A stretch of DNA of 64,000 nucleotides from Scytalidium lignicola (lineage: Eukaryota; Ascomycota; Leotiomycetes), in assembly GCA_002812745.2 (NCBI GenBank), contig NCSJ02000008.1:186001-250000 (forward strand). The letters run 5' to 3'. Positions 49,175 through 61,175 of this stretch are shown here, one piece after another. Both the position numbers and the translations under genes were made by a program. Position 1 is the stretch's first letter. Every line of letters begins with the position of its first letter. The notes beneath the pieces are model-generated. The model was not told the DNA's origin. It made no database searches and worked only from the letters and a program-made list of their open reading frames with translations.

Positions 49175-52100
49175 TCATCTTCTATACCTATGATGAAAAC
49201 CAGCGCCAGCGCCAGGTCTATCTCCCCTAAACTCCCCTAACTCAAATGCTCTTGCATCTGCACGCATCCTCTCCGCTCTCTCTCTTGCAAGGTCCACAGC
49301 AACAGGTTCCGGATAATCTCCGAATTCAATGAATCTCCCTCCAGCCCTAACACCCCCTGAAGACGACCTATTCATCTCATGTGTGTAGTGTGGATCTGGA
49401 GTAGGGTGTGGCACCAAAGGCGGAGGAAAATGCGATTGGGCGTTTTGGTTGGCGAGGTTTGAACGTGGTAGGAAAGGAGGAGCAGCGGGATTGAAACGAC
49501 GCCGTGTTTGTGGCATCATAGTAATACTATATAATGTTAGGTGGCTTACTCTTTGCATGTCTTGTACAACTTGTGGAGGTGCTTACTCAATTTCCCTTGG
49601 AATAACCCACTCATCCAAACTCTCAATCATGGCAGCTCTTGCAAACCCTAACTTGGGACTGGATCGAGCAGTTCTTTTACCACCCCCCACTTCTTCTGCT
49701 CTAAGTTCCTGCTCCCGGAGCCTCTCATATACCTGATAACTGGTTGGTGAAATCATTGGAGAGAAAGTAGGTAACTCTGGAGGTGGTTCAGAATCCGTGA
49801 GTGATAGCCGCCGGTAGTCTGTCCCTGGCACTCCAGCTCCTGCTGAGTGCCTTGATTGTCCGGATTGCCCTGACTGATTACGGGACATAGGCTGAGAAGA
49901 ATATCCACCATGCAATAGTGAGTTATTAAAAAGTGATCCGGGAGAAAACGGTACGGCATAGCGGATGTTTGGTGTTGAAAGCGACATGTATTCCGGCTGT
50001 TCTAACTCATCCTGAATGGAAGGAGGGATGTCGGAGTAAGTCTGTGCCGCCCAATTACGGTGATCATAGAGGTTATTGGGCTTCCCGAGAGTTGAAGAAT
50101 AAGATCGGGGCCGTCTTTCAACCGGTATCGGTCCTTCTTTACGTGGATATATCACCGTTGGATGCGGTTCCTGCTTAATGGACAAATCTTCCGTGCTATA
50201 TTGTCCTGGCATCTCATATACAGCTGTATTAGACATTGGATATGGTTGAAGATACATCTTTGGTGGTGTGCGAGCATCTTCAGTTCCATCGGATTGGGGA
50301 ATATCAGCTGCAGGCTGTCTTCCAAGAGCATGCGGGATTCGTTGCAAGGCAGCCATTGCTGAGTCCTGTTGGCGACTTCCAAAAGTAGATGATGTCTCAC
50401 TGGGTGCTGTTGGCTCGGATGCTGGCCGGACAGGTTCCTTATAGCTCCATGCAGTATCTTTAGTGGGACCTAGAACTGGAGATGCATATGAAGATGTTCC
50501 TGACCGCATGCGACTGCTGTCGATCGATCCGTCTAGAGTCTTTTGAGATACAGGTCTCCGGTCCTGGATTTTACCTCCACCTCTCGGAGGAGGAGGGCTA
50601 TTCTTTGTGATGTGGTTCAAGGCAACCTCAGCACTTGACTTGCCAGATATGCGACCTCGAGACCGGGACTCGGAGTGATTGTGAACCGTCCCTTTGGCTA
50701 TTTCGTGGCTTATACGAGGATCTATGGCTCCTGGTGCTCGGAACGCCCCTGCACTATCACTGTATCTTGACATTTCATGCGATCGTATGCTGCGGTGTAC
50801 ATCGGATCTAGTTTTGGACCGCAATCGGCGATACTGAACAACCTGCCACGGTTCTTCCATGCTGTTCAGTGATCCCTGCTTTATCGTTCGCTGAGAAGGC
50901 TGTGCTGTCATAGGCACGCCTTCGTTGTCAGTATCATATCCATCATCTTCTTGATTTTGTCGCTGGAAATTTTGGTTGTGAAGATTTTCGGAACGAGTTG
51001 TAAATTCATTACCCATGATACTCGATGGGGATTCTACTCTCACATCTTCGGCATCAAATCCCCAGCTTGAAGTATGAGGCGGAGAATTACCAAATGTGCT
51101 AGGGGTTTCCGGTCCAGTGTCAGACGAACTGCTGGTACGATCGAATATTGAGGTTGCGAAGATGTCAGATTTACCCTCGGCGATTACGTTCGATGACTCA
51201 GGCGTCCTTCGATCAATCTCACCCTGAATCCTTTCCAGACGAACATCTAGCTCTGTCTGCGCATCTTCAAGAGCAGGATACTTCTTTTGATGCCGAATCA
51301 CATGCTCCCGCAGTTTCACACCATGTATCTGATAGAGTCGATAATCTTCTACAAGTCCTTTGTGCGATCTGCGAGTGATACGCTCATGTGCTATATCATA
51401 AGAACTACCAAATAACTTCACGGCGCGTCCTAGCCATAGAGGAAGCAGGTTCTCGGCATACAATGTATCTACAAAGAAACCTTGAACGACGCTGTGTATG
51501 CGGATAACATCGAGATTCTCGGCCAACATATCTCTGCTGCTTTGAGAGCTATGGAAGGAGTGACTTGGCATGTCATGGTCATTGCGGTCAATGAGAGCAA
51601 ACTTATTCAGCATCTTGAAAGTGTTGTTTAAAGAGCGACCGGTGATAGGCTCAATAGCTCTCACTGGAACATCAAGAGTGCGTAATCCTACAGGAAAAGT
51701 TAGTTTGATGGCCCATCATTTAATAAAATGAGGTCAATAAGATGGAAGGACAAACCTAGGCTGATCATCTCAACAGGGATGTGTTGACTAAAGAAGCAGA
51801 GGATCTGAATCAAATTCAGAGCTTCTATCCACCCAAGAACCCTGAGTTGTTCCACAACAGCTTTGTAAGTACCTAGACCCCTGAGCTTAGGCTGAGACGT
51901 GTACGATCGAGCGAATTTAGACAACGGTTCACCCGTAGCTTTCAGTTGTTGCGCACCAGCATGGATCACTACCGGGAGAAACCCCATCGCTTGGACTATC
52001 TCCATTGCATTGCTAAGCTCTTCCGTTGTGGGGTTTTTCTTGTCGAGTTCTAGAAGTAACAAATCTCTTGCCTCCCTTGCTGATAAGAGTGGTAACCTAA

Positions 52101-53865
52101 TGACTTCTGGATTCATGAAATGATGATCTCCACCGGCTGTCCGTTCAGTTGAAGTATATATCAGGCTCGTATTGGGTGCATCAGGAAGAAACTTTAGCAA
52201 ATCCTGTGGACGACCAAAATGAATACCATCCAACACCATCAACCATTCGGATCTATGATTCAACCATTCTCTCACAATGGTAATGAACTGCTGTGGATCT
52301 TTAGTGACGTGCTTCTCTTCTCCCGCCGTCTGCAGCACTGCCTTCCTCGCAATATCCCAGTATCCTGCTGTTAGTTCTGTTACACTTTTGGCGCTAAGCC
52401 AGAATATGCCTCCTGGAAACTGGGACCTGTGCTCATAGATATACTCCCTCGCTAAATGCGTTTTCCCACCACCTGGCATCGACTGTATCAAAACTGCAGA
52501 AGTACCATCCCGCCGTTTCTTCTTATCGAATAGTGCCTTATGTATTTCTGCCAACTCGACCTGTCTTCCGACAAATAATGAATTTGGACGAAAGCCTGGG
52601 GGTTTGATAAAATACGCCGTGTCAACGATGGAGTCGTCTGGTTCAATGCTGGCAACTGAGTGGATCAGGCTAGTTGAAATCACTCCTGAATTGGATAAAT
52701 CGGGCGTAGTTGGAACGGTATCTCCCTTTTCTGACCCCCCATCACCCTTTGTTGGGTATGTTTCCAGTAGTTCTGATACCATGGCATCTCGAATCTGCTT
52801 CCTTGTTTTCTTTTCCATCTCCCATCTAACTTGGATTACCGGTAACGAATCAGCAACCCAGGAGTTAATAGTAGTTGAGATGTTTAGATAACCAGGTGCA
52901 TTCTTGCTCGCAAACTTGCAAACGCCGGAATGATCAGCTTCAATTCCGAAGAATGTTACATCAGGTAACATAGGGCTGGCCGATGCTTGATCCACAATAA
53001 AGGCTTGGGTGCCTTTTAAGTCGGTTTTGACAGCCTCATGCACCATACATATCTTGAACCGCTGATAGATGTCTAGGAAGTGAAGGTTGACATTCTGCAA
53101 TGTCTCGTTGTCTTTTTGAAGAATTTTGAGGAGGTGATAATCTGTGTCTAGGAGCTTCTTAGGTACCAAGGCATCCACCATTCCTTGGAGAATGCGACCC
53201 CATTTTGCTGGATCCGCACCTGTATGAGGAGTTCCTAGAAAGATGATTCCGTATGTTGAAACGAAGATTGATCGGTTGTCCTCTGCCTTCTTGCTTTGAA
53301 GATCATTTGAGAGTTCCAACGCCTGAGCTCAGAGAATCAGTATGAATCACATTGCAATAATTCCAAAACATAAACGTAATTAATAAAACCAGAGACTCAC
53401 TCTTTTGACAAGAATCCCTCCCAAACTGTGCGCCACCCAGATAATTGGGTTTTGTGTAGTGTCCTCGCTCTTTCGCTCCAGAGCAAGGTTGGAAACAAGG
53501 CTCTGGGCATGTTGATATAGTAAATCCGAGCCTACTGACCCTCCCCCAAATGCATACACATCCGCGTTATACCCATACACCAGAATTCGAGCTTTAACGG
53601 TCTTCAGGGCTGTAGGAAGGAGCTGCGTGGGCCAAAACACGCCGTTCTTAGCGGTCCACGTCAATCGTGGGTGGCCGTTCAACCCGTGAACGAAGACGAT
53701 ATCGACTTTAGCGTCAGGATGAGCATAGACCTCCGTTATCTCGTACCGCTTGATCTCGTCAAGGTTGATAGCGGTACCCTGTGAAGTTGTGTCAGCGTCA
53801 GCCTTGTCGCCGCCGCGACGCACGGCATCTCTCTGATTCACATAGTTCTTCCAGAGACTGACCAT
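49175..53865 (-). CDS. NLR-like protein: alpha/beta-hydrolase + NB-ARC + winged helix, long disordered tail
   Basis: Four minus-strand exons, 53401-53865, 51756-53322, 49587-51687 and 49175-49526. Introns are 78, 68 and 60 bp with good GT/AG ends. Spliced length is 1,494 aa. Start ATG 53865 is chosen because a TATATAAA box lies about 65 bp upstream; an in-frame TTG further upstream is not credible. Residues ~50-290 are a lipase-like alpha/beta hydrolase: VFVHGLNGHPRLTW, nucleophile elbow AHSLGG (Ser147), acid/His end with ADHSGVCKF (His286). An NB-ARC ATPase follows: FVGRQVEL (~405), P-loop PGGGKTHL (~438-445), Walker B LMVLDGI (~516-522), sensor LIYTSTER, GFLPVV (~602-607). A winged helix and the IHSVVQ motif (~741) come next. 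Beyond ~900 the protein is Ser/Pro/Arg-rich, without LRR, ankyrin, WD40 or TPR repeats. Fungal STAND proteins of this kind act in heterokaryon incompatibility and self/non-self recognition; that role here is inferred. Confidence 0.88.
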
Positions 53866-53927
53866 GCTTGCGCTCTTCAATTTACGACATGTAGAAGCTC
53901 TGAAGCGATGGACTACAACGGAGCGTC

Positions 53928-53935
53928 TTTATATA
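53928..53935 (-). promoter_or_regulatory. TATA box of the NLR-like gene
   Basis: TATATAAA on the minus strand, about 65 bp before the proposed ATG at 53865, a typical distance for a fungal TATA promoter. Confidence 0.5.
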
Positions 53936-55973
53936 CGGCGTATTGTTATACACAAATCTGGCATGATGCTAGGTGCCCCGGTGAGAAGTGTGAGAAACTG
54001 TGGGTACAAAGCCGTCTGCCTGACGTCTGGGTCGAGAGACACTTTACCGGACTTGACCTCGTACGGGATTGTCTGCGCGGCACACGTGAAGGATGGTCAG
54101 TCACACGGTAAGCACCGAGTCCCTGCAGCGCAGAAATAGGAACAGTCACTCAGATGATGGGAGCTTTCAGAGACATTGTTCTGGCAAATGTAACTCGAGC
54201 GGTCAGGGCCAGAAGTCAGCTGCGATGGAGGGGGGGCGCGGCAAGGCGCCAACTGTCTCAAGCGTAGCAGTTCCCCGGACTGACGGCGGGAAAGGCGCTA
54301 CGGGCGGAGCTGGGGGGGTGTGATCACAGGGGATGCGGTCCATTTCTAATTAACGTACAGTCCAATGTACCATGTACATGTCCATGTATCCAGCACGGAA
54401 CAGAGCAGCAAAGCAACGAGCCTCACCTGGATTGCGGGGTTGGGTTACACGATGCTGCAAGAGAGCTTGGACTTATTACTCGAAAGATCGCATATCATCC
54501 CTATATCTTGCACTGCACCGTAGCTGAAGACATGGTTTTTACAGCATTTGACTTCAGGCGAAACACGTAAATGATGCTGATTGGAATAGCGCGGATTTCG
54601 CCTGGGCGCTTCGCGTTGCAGGCTTCCATCTCCCATCCTGCCCATCCTCCTATTATTCAGATCCTCTCAGCTGGTGGCGAGAAAAATAGGTTTCTAGAAG
54701 AATGCCATAACGAGGCGTAACATGAATGGAGATTTGAAGGAAGCAACGTCGCATCTTCTCCACCTGTTGTAATAACACCTTGGGCCATGATGTCTCGCAA
54801 GAGCCATGGAACTAATGCAAACTTGCCTCGCCTTTCTCTGACAGCCTTAGCCGCAGGACCCCTACTTTTTGCTGCCTCGCTCTTTCTGGATCCTCGAGAC
54901 GAGCCGCAAAGAAAAAAGTCAAGACTAAGGCTGTAAGGTTTATAAAGGGGTTCGACCAAAACAACTCAAAACTGGACCCGAGGATAGGATAGTCACTATT
55001 TCGAAATGCAGAAATCAACCATACAAAAAATACCATGGCATGCATGGTAACCACTGGTTGGTACTGCCGAGTAACGGTACCTTGGACACCGAGATTGACT
55101 CAGAACAAATATTTCATTAACTATCTATCATCAGGACTAAAAAGCAACCAGACTTGGGATTGGTGTTGATTCACTCGAAAACCAATGTTCGCCCCATCAG
55201 ACACGTCAACACACCAACAGACCGAGGACGTTTTCCATTGTTGTGACCACCTCGCCCTGCTCTACCATGTATATTGATAGTTTTGGTCTAGTGGCTTTAG
55301 AGCCCCTTTTCGTGACAAAATATCTCATATATTCCATTAGTGTTTTTTGGAGCCGCCATCTGTTCCCTAAAATTCGCTCAAGTTCATCGGTTATGAGAGA
55401 GCCTTGTGACCGTCTCGACCAGAGCCTCTAGAACACGCAATCGGTAAGAACAGTGGTGTCACAAATTCTCTGGTTCCTATAGACACCGATATCTGTGAAT
55501 CATCCATTATATCAACCTTGCCTATCTTGGCCAGTAATATTACTGAACGCCCGTTTTCAGCCTTGTCAGCTTGCGTATGTCTTTTATTTGAGGATCTAGA
55601 CACTTTGGCACCAAATCCAACTTTAGTGGTTAAACAAGGCTGAACAGATGACAGCAATGGTTCCCCCCCACCATCTTGTCGCTTGAACTGACGAGGTCAA
55701 CTGTGATATTTTGTACATCGTGAAATCGCACTCCGGACTTTCACCATGAATAGGATAATAGTAGGAGTCTGAGAGCATAACCATGACACAAAATATCACC
55801 CAAAGAACCAGACAGATACCCAATTTCCGACAATAATTATGGCACTTGACCACAGAATATTGTTTACCGCACAATAGTGCCATGAATTTGGTCGCCTTAA
55901 AGCTGCCAGGACACGAACAAGCTGACGCAAAGACCACACCCATGACTGCAAATATGTAACTGGAGGACACGTC
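53936..55973. other. Long intergenic region, no gene supported
   Basis: About 2 kb between NLR-like and Pml1/SNIP1 genes. A G-rich patch lies at 54,225-54,320. Short frames at 54,445-54,645, 54,812-55,054, 55,391-55,657 and 55,623-55,970 (all minus) have no recognisable content, and the last one would need a GTG start. Presumably the promoter of the NLR-like gene and the 3' end of Pml1/SNIP1. Confidence 0.4.
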
Positions 55974-57005
55974 TCAATCCTTCGGTGACAACATTAACAC
56001 GTATTCCCTCGTGCTGTGACCAAATTGAATCATATCCTTGTCCCTTAATTCTAGATATCGGCTTGGTGGTATCTCCTCCTTATTCAACATCGTACTGTTC
56101 GCCGAATCAAGATCAATAAGATAGGGTCTTACTTTGCCCAACTTATCCCCAAACTCGTTCTTCTTCTCAATGTATCTGAACTGTATCACGGCGTGCTGCT
56201 TGCTGATACTCGGATGTTCCGCCGCCAAGTCAACCACTGCCATCTCTCTGCCAATAAGCCAGCAGCTTCGCAGACTGAGCTCTATTGTATCCACTATATC
56301 CGATCCTTTAAACACAAATAGCTTCCATTGGTCATTTGCGGGTGGTTTGCGTGCCTCTGGCGGCTCGTGATATTTCAGGACAATGGATGTGCCATCGGCT
56401 GCTGTAACAGACTTGGATGCCGCAGCAAGAAGACCCGTAGGAGCGAAGTTCGGTTTCTGCTTCTCTTGTATTTCTTTATCATCTGCTACCACAACCGCCG
56501 AATTGGGATTCTTCTCCTTCTGAAATGACGCTGCTTGTGATGGTAATGGTCCCTTGCTTCGAACCACCTGAGTTGCCGAACCTTCCCTTGAAGGTCTGGA
56601 CTCCTTATCCTTACTGCTTCGATGCTCTGGTGACCGGTGTCTCTTGTATGTGTCCCTCGAATCTCTTCCATCTTCGTGTCGTCGTAAGCTTCTAGAGTCT
56701 GGGCTGCGAGATCTTGGACGCCTTCGATGTCTATCTTCAGTGTTCCTATCCCTATCTCTATCGCGGTCTCTGTGATCTTTGTCCCTTGAGCTATACTTCC
56801 TATCTCGATCGCCATGAAGATCCCTCCTGTCCGTAGATCTATCTCGTTCTACGTGGTGTCGAGCATGACCTCTGTCTTCTGAAGATTCACGTTCTCTTCG
56901 TCGATGTTTTCGGCTCCCTGCCTCAGCATCTGGCGAATCTGATCTTGATCTATGCTTTCTGTCATGGGGATGTCTCGGCCCTGGAGATGAAGAGCGGCCC
57001 ATCAT
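55974..57005 (-). CDS. SNIP1: FHA-domain pre-mRNA splicing/retention factor, Pml1/SNIP1
   Basis: Intronless, 343 aa, ATG 57005 (the next Met is codon 2). The first ~150 residues are an Arg/Ser/Asp/His-rich low-complexity tail of RD/RS type, normal for spliceosome proteins. After a linker the FHA domain spans ~248-325: IGRE (251-254), the SISKQHAVIQF turn with Ser268, and NST (303-305), the residues that contact phosphothreonine. The lead-in (NDQWKLFVFKGSD) is conserved in SNIP1/Pml1. Orthologues form the RES (retention and splicing) complex with Snu17 and Bud13 in yeast and human, in the nucleus. Assignment to this family is strong; involvement in RES is by homology. Confidence 0.88.
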   Translation of the reverse strand: MMGRSSSPGPRHPHDRKHRSRSDSPDAEAGSRKHRRRERESSEDRGHARHHVERDRSTDRRDLHGDRDRKYSSRDKDHRDRDRDRDRNTEDRHRRRPRSRSPDSRSLRRHEDGRDSRDTYKRHRSPEHRSSKDKESRPSREGSATQVVRSKGPLPSQAASFQKEKNPNSAVVVADDKEIQEKQKPNFAPTGLLAAASKSVTAADGTSIVLKYHEPPEARKPPANDQWKLFVFKGSDIVDTIELSLRSCWLIGREMAVVDLAAEHPSISKQHAVIQFRYIEKKNEFGDKLGKVRPYLIDLDSANSTMLNKEEIPPSRYLELRDKDMIQFGHSTREYVLMLSPKD

Positions 57006-57961
57006 TACTCCTATTCTTTAGAAGTGTAAATGCCTACTGTACGTAGCGGTGTTGACAGTGTTCCAAGCTTTAGCTAGAGACACTTTTTATTTGTGCCTGA
57101 GGTATAAACATTTATCGGGGAATGACTGTTTTCAAACCTACATACTGTAATTGATTCACAAGCATTTAGAAAGCAGATCTAATCTGAATAAATTTTGTTC
57201 CTCCCTGGCCGGTTTTTAAACTCGTGGTCAAAGTATTTTCAACTTGCCAAATCCCCCGAGCGACTCCCTTTTGACATGCAAAGCATTCTACAACCTTGTA
57301 GATGCTCTCCTCACGTACCCAAGCAGCTAAGTTACATGGGTTAACTATAAGCTATTGCTTAAGCTTTCTCCTCGAGCTTCCCTACCGTGATGCAGCAAAC
57401 TGCGCTCCACGTCAATAGTGCATCCAAAGTATGCCTCGCCGCCCCCTGTGGTGACCCGAACTGCGACCCTGTCACCACTTCTCGGCGCCTACGTGCATCT
57501 ACTGAAGAATCTTATTCGCAATAATCGCCGTGCAGCATTAACAGTGTTCCGCATACCAGTCATTCAATATGATCGAACGAGGCTCAAGCAATTGGCCAGG
57601 AATCTCAATGGTTGGAAGCTTACGAGAGTCTATAGGGCTGCGTCTTGCCGGCCCACCGAAGCAAGAAGTTGGATGTAGGCTGTAGTGGTGATCTAGATAT
57701 GATCGATTTGCTATTCCCTCTATATATCCACCTTCTAACATTCTTCCTTAAATTTTCTCTGTTGAGTTCTAGTTACAGTATGATCTGAAAGCTAGGCTTC
57801 CAAGTTATCCCTTTCATATCTTCGGTTTCTCATCTTTCTTACAGTATATTATATGTGCTTGATGATTCTCTCGCAGTGCTTATGCTGTTCGCTGGCACGG
57901 GGATAATTATCTAGTCGTTATATAACTTTAGATAGCACAGATCAACTCAGCAACAATCACA
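57006..57961. other. Intergenic, divergent promoters
   Basis: Between the Pml1/SNIP1 start (-) and the coiled-coil gene start (+). Frames of 86 codons (+, 57,418-57,678) and 67 codons (-, 57,538-57,741) overlap on opposite strands; the minus one has a somewhat protein-like tail but no known motif. Not called. Confidence 0.35.
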
Positions 57962-59306
57962 ATGCCTCATGTTGTGACCCAATGGCAGGGCGGCGAGTGG
58001 CCGGGAAGTCCGAGTTGTATGCAGACCAGTCCAGCAAAGACTGCCAACCATCACAACAACCTTTCAAAATCATTCACCGCAAATCGTTCTCGAAAGTATG
58101 GCGGTCGTGAGGTGCCAAGTCTAACTCTGCGAACGTCGAATGCTTTCCACTGGAATGTCGTCTCTCCTGAAAGCCCAAGTCAAGAATCTTCCGGGCTTTT
58201 CAAGCCTGCGTTATGTGGCAGTTCCATTTTTGAGTTGTCTTCTAGTCCAGATAGAGAGTCACTCTCTGCCAATCCGCCTTTCATTGAGCTAGAGGACACT
58301 TCTCACCACATGGCCCAGTCGAAGTCTCCAGCTGTACTAGAATCAGGCATAGTATTCAAAACCTCCAAGCCTCTAGTAAGTAACTTTACTTACTACGGAT
58401 CGTTTATCATTATTGTTAATTTAGTTGCCATCGGCCTGTGAATTGATCGCAAGCTGCGAAGAATGAGCGAAGATGTGCTAACCTTCAATATAGTCTCGAG
58501 CCATAGTAATTGCGATTGATGAATCCATTGCCGCACTTGAAGTTGAAAGCAAGGAGCTGTTAAATCGTGCTTTAACTGCCGAGAAAGCTGTGAAAGAAAA
58601 CGAGCGGCTGCAAAACAGAATAACTGCAGCGGAAAATACGGCAAAAGAGTTGAGAAAGCAGAATGCAACCCTTCGGCATGCAATTGACTTATGTGCCCAC
58701 AATCATCGCCCGAAGACTGCGCCATCTCGAGAGAGGCGTGTTACTAGCACACCGGTGTCGACTTTCAACTCGTCAACATATTCCGGTAGAATTGAGAGCC
58801 TCTCACAGGAATTGTCCCCTAACATTTCAACTCCACCGACTTCATCTCTTCCACTCTTAGAATCGCAGCCAAATTTAAGACGGCGATCGCCACGCCGACC
58901 AGCAATTCCTTCTGAATTTCGCGATATCTTGCCCCCAACTCCTGCGACATCCACTTTCTCTAATAGTCCGCAGTCATCACACCGCTTTCAGTCACTTCCT
59001 CCTACCTCAAATCCATATATTTCTAGTATTTCATCACCGCTACCAGGATCTGTCACTAGAAATAATGTCATGCTAGACGGAATCTTCTTATCCACACGAC
59101 CGGCTGGCTCTACCATTTCTCTAGCAGAAGCATATCGAAGAAACAAACCGCTACCTCCATTAAGGCAGTCGTCTATCTCCCTACCTGTAGGTTTGGTAGA
59201 GATAGGCTATGGTGGAAGTAGAGAGCAGGAACAACCCAGAAAACAGAAGTCATTCCATAACCTTTTCCGTAAAGGCAGGCGAAAAAAGGATTGTGGATAC
59301 GCATAG
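57962..59306 (+). CDS. Coiled-coil protein, uncharacterised, two exons
   Basis: Exons 57962-58375 and 58494-59306. The 118-bp intron opens GTAAGT, carries GCTAACC and ends TATAG. Product 408 aa. The N-terminal third is Ser/Pro/Asn-rich and disordered. The second exon opens with a clear coiled coil (residues ~145-200: IDESIAALEVESKELLNRAL, then ENERLQNRI and AAENTAKELRKQNATL). The C-terminal part is Ser/Thr/Pro-rich and then basic (RKQKSFHNLFRKGRRKKD), which could be a nuclear localisation signal or membrane-binding patch. I do not recognise an orthologue. It converges on TSR3 with 160 bp between the stops. Confidence 0.75.
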
Positions 59307-59466
59307 CAACTTTTAATTGATCAAGAACAATGTATCCGGTACGTGTGGAGCTGTGTAGTAGAAAACACCTACTCTTGATCATTATGTCGAGAAACGTGCC
59401 TGGTTTAATGATACACAGGGCCACATTTATAATTTTAGGCATTTATAACTCCAAATCATATGGTAA

Positions 59467-60684
59467 TCACCATTTCTTAGGCGCTCCAACTACTGTTCTT
59501 GAAAATGTAGCACTCACAAGTGGCTCCACCGTCCTTGACCTCTCCTTTGCCTGAATCCCAGTCCTATCCGTGACAGGTGTAGCATTGATAATGTTATCAA
59601 ATTCATCATCGTCACCGTTATCTGAATCAGGCTCAATGTCTGAGTCCTCATTCAATCTCGTAGGTCGAACTATTCTCTCGGGTTGGCCTTTGGGACCGAC
59701 ATCCTTGAGATTTGAGAAAGGTTTTGAGGCAAGAACTTTCCGTCTCAGCTCTGCCATCTCTTCCTCGTCATCTGAATCGTCTGAAATATCGAACGGATCC
59801 CTTCGTTCTCCACTTTTCTCCTCGTCGCCATCCTCCTCATCCTTTTCATCATCTGCCTTCTTAAGAGGCTTTTTACCTAGATATATCCCATCTATTTCAT
59901 CACTAGAATCTCCCTTATCTACATCTTCACTCTCTCCCTCCTCATCATCCTCCTCTTCATCTGAGCTGATCGGTATTTGGTGATTCGTATTCCCCGATTT
60001 CCATATATCTGTTTCCGGGCCACCGTCTCCGTCCCCCCTACTATCTGCATACTCCCGCTCTAACTTCGCCATCCATGCCTCTTCGGTATTTTTAATCTCC
60101 GCTTCGTCCTTACAAGCAGCATATCGCCGAAGAATTGATGAGTTAATATCCAGAAATGGTTGTCCATAAGAGAAACTAGATAGAATCTCTTCTGCCCACT
60201 CTGGATGCCCACAGATATAGTATGCCGCAGCTAGAGCCTCTACACAATTTAGCCTCCAGGGTTTCCCATAGTTGACACTGTTTGCAGCAACCAGATATGG
60301 AAGCAATCTTTCACACCTTCCTCCAATTTTTGGCCAAGGTACTTCTTTAATTCTAGCCCACGAACATTCAACCACAGCAGCTCCATATTGCTCCATCAAT
60401 TCTCGGTCTGCGGGAGATAGAACTTGCTTCGCGTTAGGACTAATGATGACCCCCGAATGTTTTTGTCCGATATGAAGCTCTCGCATTTGTCCTAATTTTA
60501 TAAGTTTCTTTCCCGAGCATCTCTTAGGATCACAATGTCCAAGGTCCCAGCATGCAGCCTTGAAGGAGGGGCGAGCGCGGGGTCGATCGTCATGCTCATC
60601 ATCGTATCGAGGCCCTCGTGTACGTGGAGCGTTGCTGTACTTTTTACCTCGTGGTGCGAAGCCATCTTTCTTATGTCGAACCAT
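59467..60684 (-). CDS. TSR3: 18S rRNA aminocarboxypropyltransferase
   Basis: Intronless, 405 aa, ATG 60684. Tsr3 transfers the acp group from S-adenosylmethionine to m1-pseudouridine (yeast position 1191) of 18S rRNA late in 40S maturation, in the cytoplasm. The N-terminal RLI-like domain is clear (residues ~44-61, ACWDLGHCDPKRCSGKKL). The SAM-binding SPOUT-like core follows: VLSPADREL (~88-96), VECSWARI (~105-112), RLLPYLVAANSVNYGKPWRLNCVEALAAA (~126-154, family signature), FSYGQPFLDIN (~172-182). After ~220 the protein is a long acidic, Ser-rich tail (DEEEDDEEGE, GDEEKSGERRD), longer than yeast Tsr3 (313 aa). It lies directly beside MAK16 on the same strand. Confidence 0.93.
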   Translation of the reverse strand: MVRHKKDGFAPRGKKYSNAPRTRGPRYDDEHDDRPRARPSFKAACWDLGHCDPKRCSGKKLIKLGQMRELHIGQKHSGVIISPNAKQVLSPADRELMEQYGAAVVECSWARIKEVPWPKIGGRCERLLPYLVAANSVNYGKPWRLNCVEALAAAYYICGHPEWAEEILSSFSYGQPFLDINSSILRRYAACKDEAEIKNTEEAWMAKLEREYADSRGDGDGGPETDIWKSGNTNHQIPISSDEEEDDEEGESEDVDKGDSSDEIDGIYLGKKPLKKADDEKDEEDGDEEKSGERRDPFDISDDSDDEEEMAELRRKVLASKPFSNLKDVGPKGQPERIVRPTRLNEDSDIEPDSDNGDDDEFDNIINATPVTDRTGIQAKERSRTVEPLVSATFSRTVVGAPKKW

Positions 60685-61175
60685 TTCGAGAGAAGGCGTG
60701 ATAGTTTATGTAACTGAAACTTCTCTTCCTTTACCTGGAACTATTATTTGAAGAGGTGAGGGGCAAAAGTGGCGAGTGCTGGAAGACAAAATCTAACCGA
60801 GTCCAGCTACTTTATTGAGCTTGTCTACGTCTTCGCAGGTCTACCTTATAAAGCTAACTAGAGAAGAAACCCCTTTACCTTTGATTCATTCAAGATTTAA
60901 TATTGCGCTTTACCATTAACATAAATAATGCTATCTACTTTTAGTTTCCCCAATGCTGTCAAATATTTATTTGTTAGTGAAATCACTGATAGTGTCCGTC
61001 CTAGTAGACAACATGGAGAGACGGCATACTAGGCTCATAACTTGATCCAAAAACGCCGTTGGCAATGCCATGCATAAAAATATTTAGATAATTCAACAAC
61101 CACCATTTTACTAAGCCACTTCCTCATCCAACATCATCTCGGCATTGTCCTTTACTCCAACTGTGAAAGTCATGC
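60685..61175. other. Intergenic, TSR3 upstream / MAK16 3' flank
   Basis: About 490 bp between two same-strand ribosome-biogenesis genes. I see no recognisable PAC/RRPE sites. Contains a short AT-rich run with repeated TTAGTG. No gene. Confidence 0.4.

Noticed and set aside
55623..55970. 115-codon minus-strand frame
   Set aside because: Would need a GTG start and has no domain; the Cys-rich look is not supported by any motif.
59570..59983. 137-codon Ser-rich plus-strand frame
   Set aside because: Antisense of the acidic Glu/Asp/Ser tail of TSR3; low-complexity shadow. The same applies to 61,198-61,596 opposite MAK16.
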